DNA from: Neobacillus niacini NBRC 15566
GTDB lineage: Bacteria; Bacillota; Bacilli; Bacillales; Cytobacillaceae
Assembly: GCF_001591505.1 (NCBI RefSeq)
Contig: NZ_BCVA01000003.1
Location: forward strand, 62,001 to 126,000
Direction: 5' to 3'
DNA: 64,000 nucleotides
Under the pieces are notes generated by a model. It did no database searches. It had not been told where the DNA came from and was given only the letters and a program-made list of their open reading frames with translations. Shown here piece after piece: positions 16,969 through 26,353 of this stretch (positions are counted from its first letter, which is position 1; each line of letters begins with the position of its first letter). Position numbers and translations under genes: made by a program.

Positions 16969-17901
16969 ATGTCAAATATTAAACAGATAATTGTTCCGCA
17001 TTTATGGTATGACAAGGGGGCAAAAGAAGCAGCCGAATTCTATGCTTCCATATTTCCGGATTCAAAAATTAAGAACGTAACAACCATCCATGACACACCA
17101 TCAGGCGATTCCGATATCGTCACGTTTGAGCTTTGGGGACAAAAGTTCATGGCAATCAGCGCAGGCCCATATTTCAAAATCAATCCATCTGTGTCCTTTA
17201 TCGTTAATTTTGACCCATCCCGAGAAAATGACGCAAGTGAAAAACTTAATGAGGTATGGAACAAATTATCCGATGGCGGAACTCCGTTAATGCCACTTGA
17301 TAAGTATCCGTTTAGTGAGAAGTTTGGTTGGATTCAGGATAAATTTGGTTTATCGTGGCAATTAATGCTTACCAATCCAGAAGGTGAGGAGCGACCTACC
17401 ATCGTGCCGTCACTTTTGTTCGTGGGAGATCAATGCGGCAAAACAGAAGAGGCGATTAATTTTTATTTATCAGTATTTAAAAACGCAAAGCCTGGACATA
17501 TCGTCCGTTACCCTAATGGCATGGAACCGGATAAAGAAGGAACCATCATGTTCGCTGATTTTAGAATAGAAAATCAATGGTTTGCCGCAATGGACAGCGC
17601 GCACAAGCATAAATTTAATTTTAACGAGGCAATCTCATTTATGGTCTACTGCAACACACAAGAAGAGATTGATTACTACTGGGAAAGGCTCTCTGCTGTT
17701 CCAGAAGCAGAGCAATGTGGTTGGCTGAAAGATCAATTTGGCGTATCCTGGCAGATTGTACCAAGTAAGATGGATGAGATGATGAGCAAGGGCACACCAG
17801 AGCAAAAGGGGCGTCTAACAAAAGCATTTCTTAAAATGAAGAAATTTGATCTTGCCGAATTACAGAAAGCATATGAGGATAATGAGAAGGAAAGCTTATA
17901 A
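16969..17901 (+). CDS. Two-domain VOC superfamily protein, PhnB-like
   Basis: A 310-residue protein made of two PhnB-like (3-demethylubiquinone methyltransferase-fold) modules, about residues 4-135 and 140-285. Each has the hallmark pattern: [19 protein letters not shown] / [21 protein letters not shown]; then the [14 protein letters not shown] / [16 protein letters not shown] endings. No enzymatic activity can be deduced; the fold binds metals or small ligands. ATG 16969 has AAAGGAGAAATAA upstream. It is monocistronic, with AT-rich sequence after it. Confidence 0.85.
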   Translation: MSNIKQIIVPHLWYDKGAKEAAEFYASIFPDSKIKNVTTIHDTPSGDSDIVTFELWGQKFMAISAGPYFKINPSVSFIVNFDPSRENDASEKLNEVWNKLSDGGTPLMPLDKYPFSEKFGWIQDKFGLSWQLMLTNPEGEERPTIVPSLLFVGDQCGKTEEAINFYLSVFKNAKPGHIVRYPNGMEPDKEGTIMFADFRIENQWFAAMDSAHKHKFNFNEAISFMVYCNTQEEIDYYWERLSAVPEAEQCGWLKDQFGVSWQIVPSKMDEMMSKGTPEQKGRLTKAFLKMKKFDLAELQKAYEDNEKESL

Positions 17902-18021
17902 AGAATTGGAAGACAGGTTATAAATTGAATAGTTACAGTTAAAGAGCATTTCCTTGTCATGAGGAATGCTTTTTTTATGGGTATTAACAATAATAATAAC
18001 ATAAAAAAAGATAATTATTTA

Positions 18022-18050
18022 TTGTAAAACGATAAATATCGTGATACTAT
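18022..18050 (+). promoter_or_regulatory. yoaS promoter with palindrome in the spacer
   Basis: TTGTAA (18022-18027), 17-bp spacer and TACTAT (18045-18050). The spacer holds the perfect palindrome ACGATAAATATCGT (18029-18042). The downstream XRE-type regulator (18570) is the obvious candidate for binding it, giving autoregulation; this is inference. Confidence 0.55.
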
Positions 18051-18082
18051 CAAATAGAAAATAAATTAGTGAGGTGCTTTTT

Positions 18083-18559
18083 ATGAAAATAGGGTCAACA
18101 TTATTTTTAAGAATGGCTGTATTTCTTATTGGAACACCAGTTCTTGCTTTAGGTATATTCGGGTTAACGTGGTTACCTAAAAATCCAGTAAATCCAGATT
18201 ATGACCATATACTATATCCAATCGTAATTGGTATGTATTTATCGGTGATACCGTTTTTCGGAGCATTGGTTCAGGCTTTCAAACTTTTAAGCTATATTGA
18301 CAAAAACCAAGCTTTCTCTGATTTGTCTGTTAAAGCTCTTAAGAATATCAAAATCTGTGCAATCACAATCAGTGTTTTATATGTGATCCTATTACCATTT
18401 GTTTATGTCGTAGCAGAGCTCGATGACGCCCCTGGTCTTATCATAATCGGAATGGTTCCTGTCTTTGCTTCAATGGTAATTGCCGTCTTTGCTGCTGTTC
18501 TTCAAAGACTTTTAAAAGAAGCGATTGATATAAAATCTGAAAATGACTTAACGGTCTGA
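18083..18559 (+). CDS. yoaS: DUF2975 membrane protein, YoaS-like
   Basis: A 158-residue membrane protein with four hydrophobic segments (about 8-32, 50-72, 96-118, 124-148) and short loops, matching DUF2975. ATG 18083 follows GAGGTGC; an in-frame GTG at 18074 lies within that site. It is followed after 10 nt by a small XRE regulator, and then by a DUF817 protein, the same order as B. subtilis yoaS-yozG-yoaT. DUF2975 proteins commonly sit next to such regulators; the function is unknown, perhaps a membrane sensor or sequestering partner of the regulator. Confidence 0.85.
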   Translation: MKIGSTLFLRMAVFLIGTPVLALGIFGLTWLPKNPVNPDYDHILYPIVIGMYLSVIPFFGALVQAFKLLSYIDKNQAFSDLSVKALKNIKICAITISVLYVILLPFVYVVAELDDAPGLIIIGMVPVFASMVIAVFAAVLQRLLKEAIDIKSENDLTV

Positions 18560-18569
18560 GGTGATAACG

Positions 18570-18788
18570 ATGGCAATTATAATCAATATTGATGTGATGC
18601 TAGCTAAAAGGAAAATGAGCGTAACGGAGCTTTCTGAAAGAGTTGGAATCACGATGGCGAACCTTTCTATATTGAAAAATGGAAAGGCAAAAGCGGTCCG
18701 ATTTGCAACTTTAGAGGCAATTTGTAAGGCGTTAGATTGTCAACCGGGAGATATCTTGGAATATAGAAGTGATGAGGACACTCCATAA
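18570..18788 (+). CDS. yozG: XRE family helix-turn-helix regulator, YozG-like
   Basis: A 72-residue protein consisting of one HTH domain: KRKMSVTELSERVGITMANLSILKNGKAKAVRFATLEAICKALDCQPGDILEY. This is the small HTH_26 type found next to DUF2975 genes. ATG 18570 has CTGAGGTGATAAC upstream, overlapping the end of yoaS. It probably binds the palindrome in the promoter at 18029-18042 and regulates the cluster. Confidence 0.88.
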   Translation: MAIIINIDVMLAKRKMSVTELSERVGITMANLSILKNGKAKAVRFATLEAICKALDCQPGDILEYRSDEDTP

Positions 18789-18825
18789 GACTAATTTTTC
18801 ATATATAATTTTGGAGGCGCAAATT

Positions 18826-19626
18826 GTGAAAGCACTAAAACAACTCGTTCGTTTTGGTTGGGAGCAGGCCCTATCTTGTTTGTTTCCTGTTGTTATTTTT
18901 GCCTCTTTGGCTTTAACTAAAATTTTGCCGCTTCCCTTGCTGCCGCGGTATGATTGGCTGCTCATCATCTGCCTTCTCATGCAGTGGTGGATGGTGCGTT
19001 CAGGGCTTGAGACTCTTGATGAATTAAAGGTGATAACATTGTTCCATTTAATTGGACTCGCTCTTGAACTTTTCAAGACACACATGGGCTCCTGGTCGTA
19101 TCCAGAGGAAGGATATTTCAAAATATTTGGAGTTCCTTTGTACAGCGGATTCATGTATGCCAGTGTCGCAAGTTATCTATGTCAGGCGTGGCGGAGGATG
19201 AAAGTAGAACTCGTTAAGTGGCCGCCGTTCTTGGTCGTTGTACCTCTTTGTGCTGCAATTTATTTGAATTTTTTCACCCATCATTTTTGGATTGATGTTC
19301 GTTGGTATTTAACAGCTTTTGTCATAATTGTTTTTTGGCAATCATGGGTTACTTATGGGGTTGGTGGAACTCGTTACCGTATGCCACTCGCACTTGCTTT
19401 CGTACTCATCGGATTCTTTATCTGGATAGCTGAAAATATTGCCACGTTCTTTGGCGCTTGGGAATATCCAAACCAAACAGAGGCTTGGAGTCTTGTTCAT
19501 CTAGGAAAGGTGAGTTCATGGCTGTTATTAGTGATTGTAAGTTTCCTTATCGTAGCCACGCTAAAGCTGGTTAAGGGAAGTAATTCCACCAAAATAGATA
19601 GGGGTGCATTCAGACAGCTCTTGTGA
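18826..19626 (+). CDS. yoaT: DUF817 membrane protein, YoaT-like
   Basis: A 266-residue protein with seven to eight hydrophobic segments. Conserved polar motifs inside or next to the membrane are KTHMGSWSYPEEG, FMYASVASYLCQAW, NFFTHHFWIDVRWYL and FGAWEYPNQ, typical of DUF817. The start is GTG 18826 with TTGGAGGCGC upstream; an in-frame ATG at 18769 overlaps yozG and has no site. Third gene of a yoaS-yozG-yoaT-like cluster. Function unknown; the His/Asp/Trp-rich membrane motifs hint at an enzyme or metal site in the membrane. Confidence 0.85.
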   Translation: MKALKQLVRFGWEQALSCLFPVVIFASLALTKILPLPLLPRYDWLLIICLLMQWWMVRSGLETLDELKVITLFHLIGLALELFKTHMGSWSYPEEGYFKIFGVPLYSGFMYASVASYLCQAWRRMKVELVKWPPFLVVVPLCAAIYLNFFTHHFWIDVRWYLTAFVIIVFWQSWVTYGVGGTRYRMPLALAFVLIGFFIWIAENIATFFGAWEYPNQTEAWSLVHLGKVSSWLLLVIVSFLIVATLKLVKGSNSTKIDRGAFRQLL

Positions 19627-19722
19627 ATGTGAAGGCTGCCTTTTCCTAATCTAGCAGTCTTTTGAAGTGCCCAAGGTTAAATCTTACCGAAAACAACATT
19701 TAATGCGAAAATAGCCTTCTAA

Positions 19723-19768
19723 AAAAGGTCGGATCCTTAGAATTAGTAAGGTTCCGACCTTTTTAGGT
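19723..19768. terminator. Intrinsic terminator
   Basis: Arms AAAGGTCGGATCCTTA and TAAGGTTCCGACCTTT with one or two mismatches and a short loop, then TTAGG; A- and T-runs on both sides make it usable in either direction. Confidence 0.85.
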
Positions 19769-19879
19769 AGAAGATTTCCATTGTAATACATGATTACGTC
19801 GACCAATAGGGAATATAAATGTAGAATGCGCTAGTGGTGGTATTGACTACGAAACGATGATTTGAAAGGGAGGCAAGGT

Positions 19880-21145
19880 ATGAGGCATATTCGTACCCGA
19901 CTGCTTGAATACAATATGGACCCAGTTCAAACTGATTATCTTTCGGTTATTCTTATGATTCTTTTTATTGTGTTCCTCTGTATAGCTGCAAATTTTCTCA
20001 CAAAAAAGGTAGTAATGAGAGTCATTACTCACTTTATTACTCATAACAAATTCGAGTGGGATGATATGCTGTTAGAAAGGAAGGTGTTTCATAGATTATC
20101 ACATATTGTTCCGGCCATTATTATTTATTACTTTTCTCCAACCTTCCCTGACTTTCAACTGTTGATAGAAAAAGGTGCAATGACCTATCTTATCGTGGTT
20201 ACGTTAATGGTCACGAATAGTTTTTTAAAAGCTTCTAATGATATTTATTTAACCTTTGAAATCTCCAAGATTAAGCCAATCAAGGGGTATATTCAGGTAG
20301 TTCAAATGATCATTTTCATTCTCGGGGGAATTGTCATTATCGCACATTGGCTGGGAGAGAGTCCTTTTATTCTTCTCAGCGGGATTGGTGCTTTATCAGC
20401 TGTTCTTCTAATCGTGTTTAGAGATTCACTTCTAGGACTTGTAGCTGGTATTCAGTTAGCGGCCAATGATATGGTGCGAGTGGGTGATTGGATTGAAATG
20501 CCTAAATATGAGGCGGATGGAGATATCATTGATATTTCTTTGAATACGGTAAAAGTTCAAAACTTTGATAAAACGATTACGACGATTCCAAGCTACGCTC
20601 TTATTTCAGACTCTTTTAAAAATTGGAGAGGGATGCAAGCTTCTGGGGGACGCCGAATTAAGCGTTCTTTATTTATCGACACCAACAGTATCAAGTTTTG
20701 CACCGAAGAAATGATAGAGAAGTTCAAAACAATCCAATTTCTTAATGAGTACATAACTTCTAAGGAACGTGAAATTGCTGAACACAATGCTAAGAATGAA
20801 ATTAACCGGAATAATCCAGTCAATGGCCGTGCTCTGACCAATATCGGAGTTTTCAGAGCGTATATTATTCAATATCTTCAACATCACCTGGGAATTAGTA
20901 AAGAAAAGACTTTACTCGTAAGACAACTGGCGCCAACTGAAAATGGGCTACCTCTTGAAGTTTATGCTTTTACCAATGATATTCGCTGGGATGTGTATGA
21001 AACCATACAATCCGATATTTTTGATCATCTTTTTGCAGTAGCATTTGAATTTGGACTTCATTTATTCCAGAATCCATCTGGGAATGACTTTAGAAACATG
21101 TTGGAAGACAATTTGGAGGGAATGAGAGAGAGGAGTAATAGATAA
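19880..21145 (+). CDS. MscS family mechanosensitive ion channel
   Basis: A 421-residue membrane protein. Hydrophobic segments lie in the first 190 residues, followed by the MscS core: GIGALSAVLLIVFRDSLLGLVAGIQL, the GDWIEMP beta domain, and YALISDSFKNWRGM. The C-terminal cytosolic domain is longer than in E. coli MscS and resembles the YbdG-type subgroup, with a central ISKEREIAEHN-type charged helix. It opens under membrane tension to release solutes in osmotic downshock. ATG 19880 has GGGAGGCAA upstream; an in-frame TTG at 19862 is unlikely. Monocistronic. Confidence 0.88.
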   Translation: MRHIRTRLLEYNMDPVQTDYLSVILMILFIVFLCIAANFLTKKVVMRVITHFITHNKFEWDDMLLERKVFHRLSHIVPAIIIYYFSPTFPDFQLLIEKGAMTYLIVVTLMVTNSFLKASNDIYLTFEISKIKPIKGYIQVVQMIIFILGGIVIIAHWLGESPFILLSGIGALSAVLLIVFRDSLLGLVAGIQLAANDMVRVGDWIEMPKYEADGDIIDISLNTVKVQNFDKTITTIPSYALISDSFKNWRGMQASGGRRIKRSLFIDTNSIKFCTEEMIEKFKTIQFLNEYITSKEREIAEHNAKNEINRNNPVNGRALTNIGVFRAYIIQYLQHHLGISKEKTLLVRQLAPTENGLPLEVYAFTNDIRWDVYETIQSDIFDHLFAVAFEFGLHLFQNPSGNDFRNMLEDNLEGMRERSNR

Positions 21146-21178
21146 CTACTCAAAACAATGCTTTCCACAAATGGAAGA

Positions 21179-21218
21179 GTGCCAGGTATCTTCCGACTTT
21201 TTGGTAGGTGCCTGGCAC
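21179..21218. repeat. GTGCCAGG...CCTGGCAC intergenic hairpin
   Basis: Inverted repeat with GTGCCAGG and CCTGGCAC arms 24 nt apart, with partial inner pairing. As I recall, this motif recurs in intergenic regions of many Bacillaceae genomes. Here it lies after the MscS gene and could act as a weak terminator. Confidence 0.6.
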
Positions 21219-21310
21219 ATTGTACAGGAAATTATTCTCTTTTATTTACCATGAGACGTTACACAGTAACTTAATTTTCGTAGCTTAAATCATGAACAGG
21301 ATTGGTAGAT

Positions 21311-22096
21311 TTAATTCCCCGCTCCTCGATATTTCTTGACTCCCGCATTCCACAGAAGAATCGCAATACCGAAGAAAAGGATTCCCATGACGGGTGTAAA
21401 AAAGGCGTAGCCATACCATTCTTCACGATTTAAAAAATAGGATGCTGGATACACACCGACAAAGGCAAAAGGTAAAATCCAGGTTAACACAAACTGAATT
21501 ACCTTGTTGTAAATGTTAACGGGATAGCGGCCGTAATTGCTGATATTATACATCATCGGCATTATATCGGTACGGCTGTCTGACCAGAATCCAATACTTG
21601 CAATTGAAATAAAGATCCCCGCATAAATAAAGGCACCGCCAAACACCATGACAATAAAGAGCAAAACATCGTACCAAGTAAAGGTTAAGCCTAGGTTCAC
21701 AATCGAATAACCCATTACCAATAAGCCTGTAACAGCACCGAATAATGATTCCAGCTCAATTCTTTCCAGTATAATTTGGAAAAGACTGTGGACAGGGCGT
21801 GTCAGAATACGGTCCATTTCCCCTTTGATTATATAACGGTCATTAAAGTCCCAAATGTTAAAAAAGGATGAAAAGATTGCATAAGGAACTAGAAAAAATC
21901 CATAAATAAAGATGATTTCATCTCGATTCCAGCCGCCTAAAAAAGCTGTATGGCGAAATACGACTAAAATGAAAATTAAATTAACAGCTTGAAACAATAG
22001 ATCAGATAGAATTTCAATTACTGTATCAGCACGATAAGTAAGCCTTGTTTTTAAATATTGAGAGGCGTATTGAAAGAACAATGAAAGATAAAACAT
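21311..22096 (-). CDS. ABC-2 type permease (COG3694-like)
   Basis: A 261-residue protein with six hydrophobic segments and the ABC-2 permease pattern (RADTVIEILSDLLFQAVNLIFILVVF near the N-terminus; GEMDRILTRPVHSLFQIILERIE after helix 3). Third gene of a minus-strand operon: ATPase (22888-23886), permease (22100-22891), this permease (3-nt gap). This order is the widespread COG4586-COG4587-COG3694 exporter set, sometimes annotated as viologen or multidrug export. The substrate is not readable here. Confidence 0.85.
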   Translation of the reverse strand: MFYLSLFFQYASQYLKTRLTYRADTVIEILSDLLFQAVNLIFILVVFRHTAFLGGWNRDEIIFIYGFFLVPYAIFSSFFNIWDFNDRYIIKGEMDRILTRPVHSLFQIILERIELESLFGAVTGLLVMGYSIVNLGLTFTWYDVLLFIVMVFGGAFIYAGIFISIASIGFWSDSRTDIMPMMYNISNYGRYPVNIYNKVIQFVLTWILPFAFVGVYPASYFLNREEWYGYAFFTPVMGILFFGIAILLWNAGVKKYRGAGN

Positions 22097-22099
22097 TGG

Positions 22100-22891
22100 T
22101 CAGCCTCCTTGTACGATTAAATGTTTTTTTGCCTGCGACCATAATAAACGAATAGGAATCAGTAAAATGACAACCCAGACTGCTTGTGAGAGCAAAGCAT
22201 GATAAATCTCCTCACCCGTAAAGCCTTCTGTAAAAATCATACTAGGAACATAGCTGATTGCTTGAAAAGGCAGATAGGACATCAAGTTCTGAGCCCAGTC
22301 CGGATAAAAAGAGATCGGGAGAAGTAAACCTGAAAACAAATCAATGACCACACGTTTTGCTCGAATCAAACCAGAATTATTAAATAAAAAGAACGTCATA
22401 ATACCTGTTAATAAGTTGATATACGTATTGACGATAAAACTAAAAATCAGTGAGATAAAGAAAAATATCCACGTGGTAAAATTAGCATCAAAGCGAACAG
22501 GAAAAATCAAGGCTACAATAATCATCCCTGGGACGGAGAAAAACAGTAAACGAAAGACGCCTTCCCCTAGTGCCTGCATGGTTTTCATCCCTAAGTAATT
22601 ATACGGTCGTATCATTTCAATCGCGACTTTTCCGTCCTTGATTTCTGCAGCAATCTCACGATCAATATTATTATAATAAAACGCTCGTGCCATCCACGCT
22701 ACTGCCACATAGGTAGTCATTTGAGCAACGGACAACCCTTGAATCTCTTCTTTTCCTCCATAAATCGCAGACCATAAAAAATAGTAAGCTCCAATATTGA
22801 TACTATAAATTAAAATGCCGCTATAATAGTTTGTCCGGTAGGCGAGCATCATTAAAAAGCGAACCCGGATCATTTCTAAATACATACTCAT
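22100..22891 (-). CDS. ABC-2 type permease (COG4587-like)
   Basis: A 263-residue membrane protein with six predicted helices; it starts MSMYLEMIRVRFLMMLAYRTNYYSG and has KDGKVAIEMIRPYNYLGMKTMQALGEG, the usual signature before the central helices. It overlaps the end of the ATPase gene by 4 bases (22888-22891), so translation is coupled, and is 3 nt from the second permease. The two permeases likely form the heterodimeric membrane part of one exporter. Confidence 0.85.
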   Translation of the reverse strand: MSMYLEMIRVRFLMMLAYRTNYYSGILIYSINIGAYYFLWSAIYGGKEEIQGLSVAQMTTYVAVAWMARAFYYNNIDREIAAEIKDGKVAIEMIRPYNYLGMKTMQALGEGVFRLLFFSVPGMIIVALIFPVRFDANFTTWIFFFISLIFSFIVNTYINLLTGIMTFFLFNNSGLIRAKRVVIDLFSGLLLPISFYPDWAQNLMSYLPFQAISYVPSMIFTEGFTGEEIYHALLSQAVWVVILLIPIRLLWSQAKKHLIVQGG

Positions 22892-23886
22892 GTTAAGGCC
22901 ATACCTTCTTCATAAATCTTTCGGACGATCTCTTCGGTAGAAACCTCGTTTATTCGAACATTTTTAATCGGGTTTCTTTGGACGACATCACTGATCAATC
23001 GAGAGACCATTTGTTCATCTCCATTGATATACCCAAGCCAGGTGGTGGCATCCTTTTGTTCCCATTGAATATTTTCAACACGAGGCAAGGAACTGCGAGG
23101 GACTTCAGATAAAAATTCAAATTCAATTTGTTTCCCTTCCACCGCATGTTCTTGAAGTTGATTTAGCTTGCCGTCATAAATAATTTTTCCTTCATCTAGT
23201 AACACTACACGTTCACAAAGTGCTTCAATATCGGTTAAGTCATGTGTCGTCAAGAGAATCGTGGTTTTATATTGCTCGTTAATTTCCTGCAGGAACTTAC
23301 GGATTTTTAGTTTCACTAAAACATCTAGTCCAATCGTTGGCTCATCTAAAAAAAGAAGTGGAGGATTGTGGACAAGTGCGGCGGCTAATTCACAGCGCAT
23401 CCGTTGACCAAGTGATAATTTTCGTACCGGTTTATCTAGTAAAGGACCGATTTCTAATGTCTCAATCACATGACCCATATGACGGTTATAATCCTCATCT
23501 GAAACCCTATACACTTTCTTTAATAACCGGAAAGACTCTTGAACGGCAATATCCCACCATAGCTGTGACCGTTGACCGAAAACTACACCAATCGTTCTCA
23601 CAAATTCTTCCCGCTGCTTATGGGGATTCATCCCATTTACCATAATCGAACCGGATGTAGGCGTTAAAATGCCGGTTAACATTTTAATAGTCGTTGATTT
23701 ACCAGCACCATTCTCTCCGATATATCCAACCATTTCTCCTTGTTTTACCGTTAAGGAAATATTATCAACTGCTGCATGAACTTTATAATTTCTCGTAAAT
23801 AAATCGCGAAAAGCTCCAGCTAAACCTGGTCTGCTTGTATAAGAATTAAATTCTTTTCGTAAATTTTGAACCTCAATGACATTCAT
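22888..23886 (-). CDS. ABC transporter ATP-binding protein (COG4586-like)
   Basis: A 332-residue ATPase. Walker A is GENGAGKST (about residues 57-65), the Q-loop region is GVVFGQRSQLWWD, the signature LSLGQRMRCELAAAL, Walker B LLFLDEPTIGLD and the H-loop TTHD. The last 80 residues form the extra C-terminal domain usual in this subgroup. It powers the two permeases encoded just downstream. The start ATG has GGGAGGCGGCAAC upstream. No regulator gene is adjacent; a 278-bp region separates it from the divergent YhgE/Pip gene. Confidence 0.9.
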   Translation of the reverse strand: MNVIEVQNLRKEFNSYTSRPGLAGAFRDLFTRNYKVHAAVDNISLTVKQGEMVGYIGENGAGKSTTIKMLTGILTPTSGSIMVNGMNPHKQREEFVRTIGVVFGQRSQLWWDIAVQESFRLLKKVYRVSDEDYNRHMGHVIETLEIGPLLDKPVRKLSLGQRMRCELAAALVHNPPLLFLDEPTIGLDVLVKLKIRKFLQEINEQYKTTILLTTHDLTDIEALCERVVLLDEGKIIYDGKLNQLQEHAVEGKQIEFEFLSEVPRSSLPRVENIQWEQKDATTWLGYINGDEQMVSRLISDVVQRNPIKNVRINEVSTEEIVRKIYEEGMALT

Positions 23887-24164
23887 TTTGTTGCCGCCTC
23901 CCAGGAGTTTAAAAAGAAAAACATGATATTGAAAACGGTCGTACCAATCTTAAATAATAACCTCTGCTAGTTTTTCATGCAAGTAAGGTGCACTTTCCTT
24001 CATGTTCTAATTATTATTCACAACAAATACAACGATTAGCATTAAGAACAATGTTAAACGTAATCCCCAAATTAAGTTATTCGTACGACTAAGGTTTTAG
24101 GATAAAAACGCCGTTATTTACAACAATAGAAATAGGATGTTGTGAAATGGGTGTGTTTTTATAA

Positions 24165-26198
24165 ATGAGGAAAATATGGAGTATATATAGGACTGATTGG
24201 AGAAATATCTTCAGTGTTCCAACAGTAGCATTATTGGTGGTTGGACTTATGCTGCTGCCTTCCGCGTATGCTTGGTTTAACATCAAGTCGATGTGGGATC
24301 CGTATGGGAATACTTCAGGCATCATCGTTGCCGTTGCCAATGAAGATGAAGGCGCTGTAGTTAGTTTAACTGGGAAGAAGATTAATATTGGAGAAGAAAC
24401 AATACAAGCTCTAAAAAAGAATAAAAAGCTTGGCTGGGTGTTTGTCGACCAGAAAGAAGCTATACGTGGCGTAAAACATGGAGACTATTACGCCTATCTT
24501 ATTATCCCAAAAGAATTTTCTAATAAAATTACAAGTATTTTAGAAGAGAATCCTGAAAAGCCACAAATCGTTTTTGGTGTAAATGAAAAAATTAATGCCG
24601 TTGCTCCTAAAATTGCTGCCACGGGTGCAACAGGTGTAACCGCCCAAATTAGTGAAGCTTTTATCAAAACAGTCGGAGACGCGATTTTCACGGCATTTTA
24701 TAAAGCAGGAGTGGAGCTTGAAAAGGATTTACCGTCGATTTTTTCTGTAGAAAACCAAATTTTCGAGCTTGAAAAGGCACTCCCGCAAATTGAAGAAATG
24801 GGGCGTAAAGCCATTGAATTGGAAGGGAAATTACCTGAAATTCATAAAAAAGGTCAACAAATAATTGCCTTGGAACAGAGGATTCCTGAACTTGAACAGG
24901 TGGGGGCTAGTATTCTAAAAGTGGAGGCAAGCTTGCCGCTAGTAAAGGAGGCGGGGGAACAAGTGTTAGCTATGCAGAAATGGCTCAACGATATTTCTAG
25001 AACGACTGCCATCATCAATGACGTTGTGACCAATATCACCCAAATAGAGACACAAATTAAACAAGCAATGGATAGCGTCAATGAGGCGAATCAATCAGGT
25101 ACAACAACAAATTCAGAACAGGTAACTTCATTATACAATGAATTAATAAACATTCACGGAATCATCCAAAATACCCAGACGGATTTACAGCAAAAGGTAG
25201 ATCAGGTTACTAGTGGGATTAATACAGCCGCAGATTTTGCGACAGATGTACTGCCCACGGTCGAACAAAAAATCCATAAAGCGGCTGATTTTGTACGGAA
25301 CGACCTGCCTAAAGTGGAGTCCGATATTCGTCAAGCTGCAGGTCTAATGCGTACCAAGCTTCCAGCAGCAGAACAAGCAATTCATGAGGCAGCTGATTTT
25401 GCTAGAAATGATTTACCGGGATTTGAAGAAAAAGTAAGAAATGCGGCAGATCGACTTAGACAGTTTAAGAGCAGTGTTAATATTTATGATTTGATTGCAT
25501 ACTTGAAGCATGATCCGAAAAAGGAAAGCAGTTTCTTATCAAAACCAATTCTGTTAAAAACAGAGCGGATTTTTCCAATCCCAAATTACGGTTCTGCAAT
25601 GACACCCTTTTATACCATGTTGGCACTTTGGGTAGGCGGTACACTCTTGGTGTCTTCACTACGAGTCGATGTAGAGGACGTGGAAAGTCAATACAAGCAC
25701 TACCAAATCTATTTCGGAAGACTATTAACTTTTTTGACCATTAGCATTCTCCAAGCGGTCATTGTATCAATAGGAGATTTGTATATCATTCATGCATATG
25801 TCGCGGACAAACTATGGTTTGTACTATTTTGTATTTATATCAGCATTGTTTTCACTATTATTATTTATACTCTTTGTTCGGTGTTTGGCAATATAGGTAA
25901 GGGACTTTCCATTATTTTATTGGTACTGCAGATTTCCAGTTCAGGGGCAACCTTTCCGGTAAGTTTGATACCTGCCTTTTTTCAAACCTTGCACCCTTAC
26001 ATGCCATTCACATATGCGGTGAGCATATTGCGTGAATCGGTAGGTGGAATGATTAAGGCAATCGTGATAAAAGACACTCTTTTTCTGCTCATTTTTATCG
26101 GCATGAGCTTCATTTTGGCCCTAGCTTTAAAACGGCCGTTGGGAACGTGGATTCACCGTACAGCAGAAAGGGCAAAATCAAGCAAAATAGTTTCATAA
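24165..26198 (+). CDS. YhgE/Pip domain membrane protein with internal repeats
   Basis: A 677-residue protein of the YhgE/Pip (phage infection protein) family. One N-terminal helix (about residues 18-38) is followed by the conserved YAWFNIKSMWDPYGNTSG and DYYAYLIIPKEFS region, a long extracytoplasmic helical part, and six C-terminal helices (residues 480-660) of ABC-2-like type. The helical part holds two repeat series: four 17-residue units (about 205-272, LEKALPQIEEMGRKAIE type) and four 18-residue units (about 355-428, AADFVRNDLPKVESDIRQ type). Such proteins are phage receptors in lactococci and are linked to type VII secretion systems. The ribosome binding site is weak, so the exact start is less sure. 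Confidence 0.85.
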   Translation: MRKIWSIYRTDWRNIFSVPTVALLVVGLMLLPSAYAWFNIKSMWDPYGNTSGIIVAVANEDEGAVVSLTGKKINIGEETIQALKKNKKLGWVFVDQKEAIRGVKHGDYYAYLIIPKEFSNKITSILEENPEKPQIVFGVNEKINAVAPKIAATGATGVTAQISEAFIKTVGDAIFTAFYKAGVELEKDLPSIFSVENQIFELEKALPQIEEMGRKAIELEGKLPEIHKKGQQIIALEQRIPELEQVGASILKVEASLPLVKEAGEQVLAMQKWLNDISRTTAIINDVVTNITQIETQIKQAMDSVNEANQSGTTTNSEQVTSLYNELINIHGIIQNTQTDLQQKVDQVTSGINTAADFATDVLPTVEQKIHKAADFVRNDLPKVESDIRQAAGLMRTKLPAAEQAIHEAADFARNDLPGFEEKVRNAADRLRQFKSSVNIYDLIAYLKHDPKKESSFLSKPILLKTERIFPIPNYGSAMTPFYTMLALWVGGTLLVSSLRVDVEDVESQYKHYQIYFGRLLTFLTISILQAVIVSIGDLYIIHAYVADKLWFVLFCIYISIVFTIIIYTLCSVFGNIGKGLSIILLVLQISSSGATFPVSLIPAFFQTLHPYMPFTYAVSILRESVGGMIKAIVIKDTLFLLIFIGMSFILALALKRPLGTWIHRTAERAKSSKIVS

Positions 26199-26353
26199 GG
26201 AGATGAATTTGTATCTATCATCTTTACAACTAAAGGCAGAAGTTTTAAGGTGATTAGTACTATAAATAAAAAAGCATTTCAAGAAAATTAATCCTGTTTA
26301 GGTAAGTTTAGATCGTAATGTGTGTTTCGAGTAATGATAAGGATGGTGGGGAT

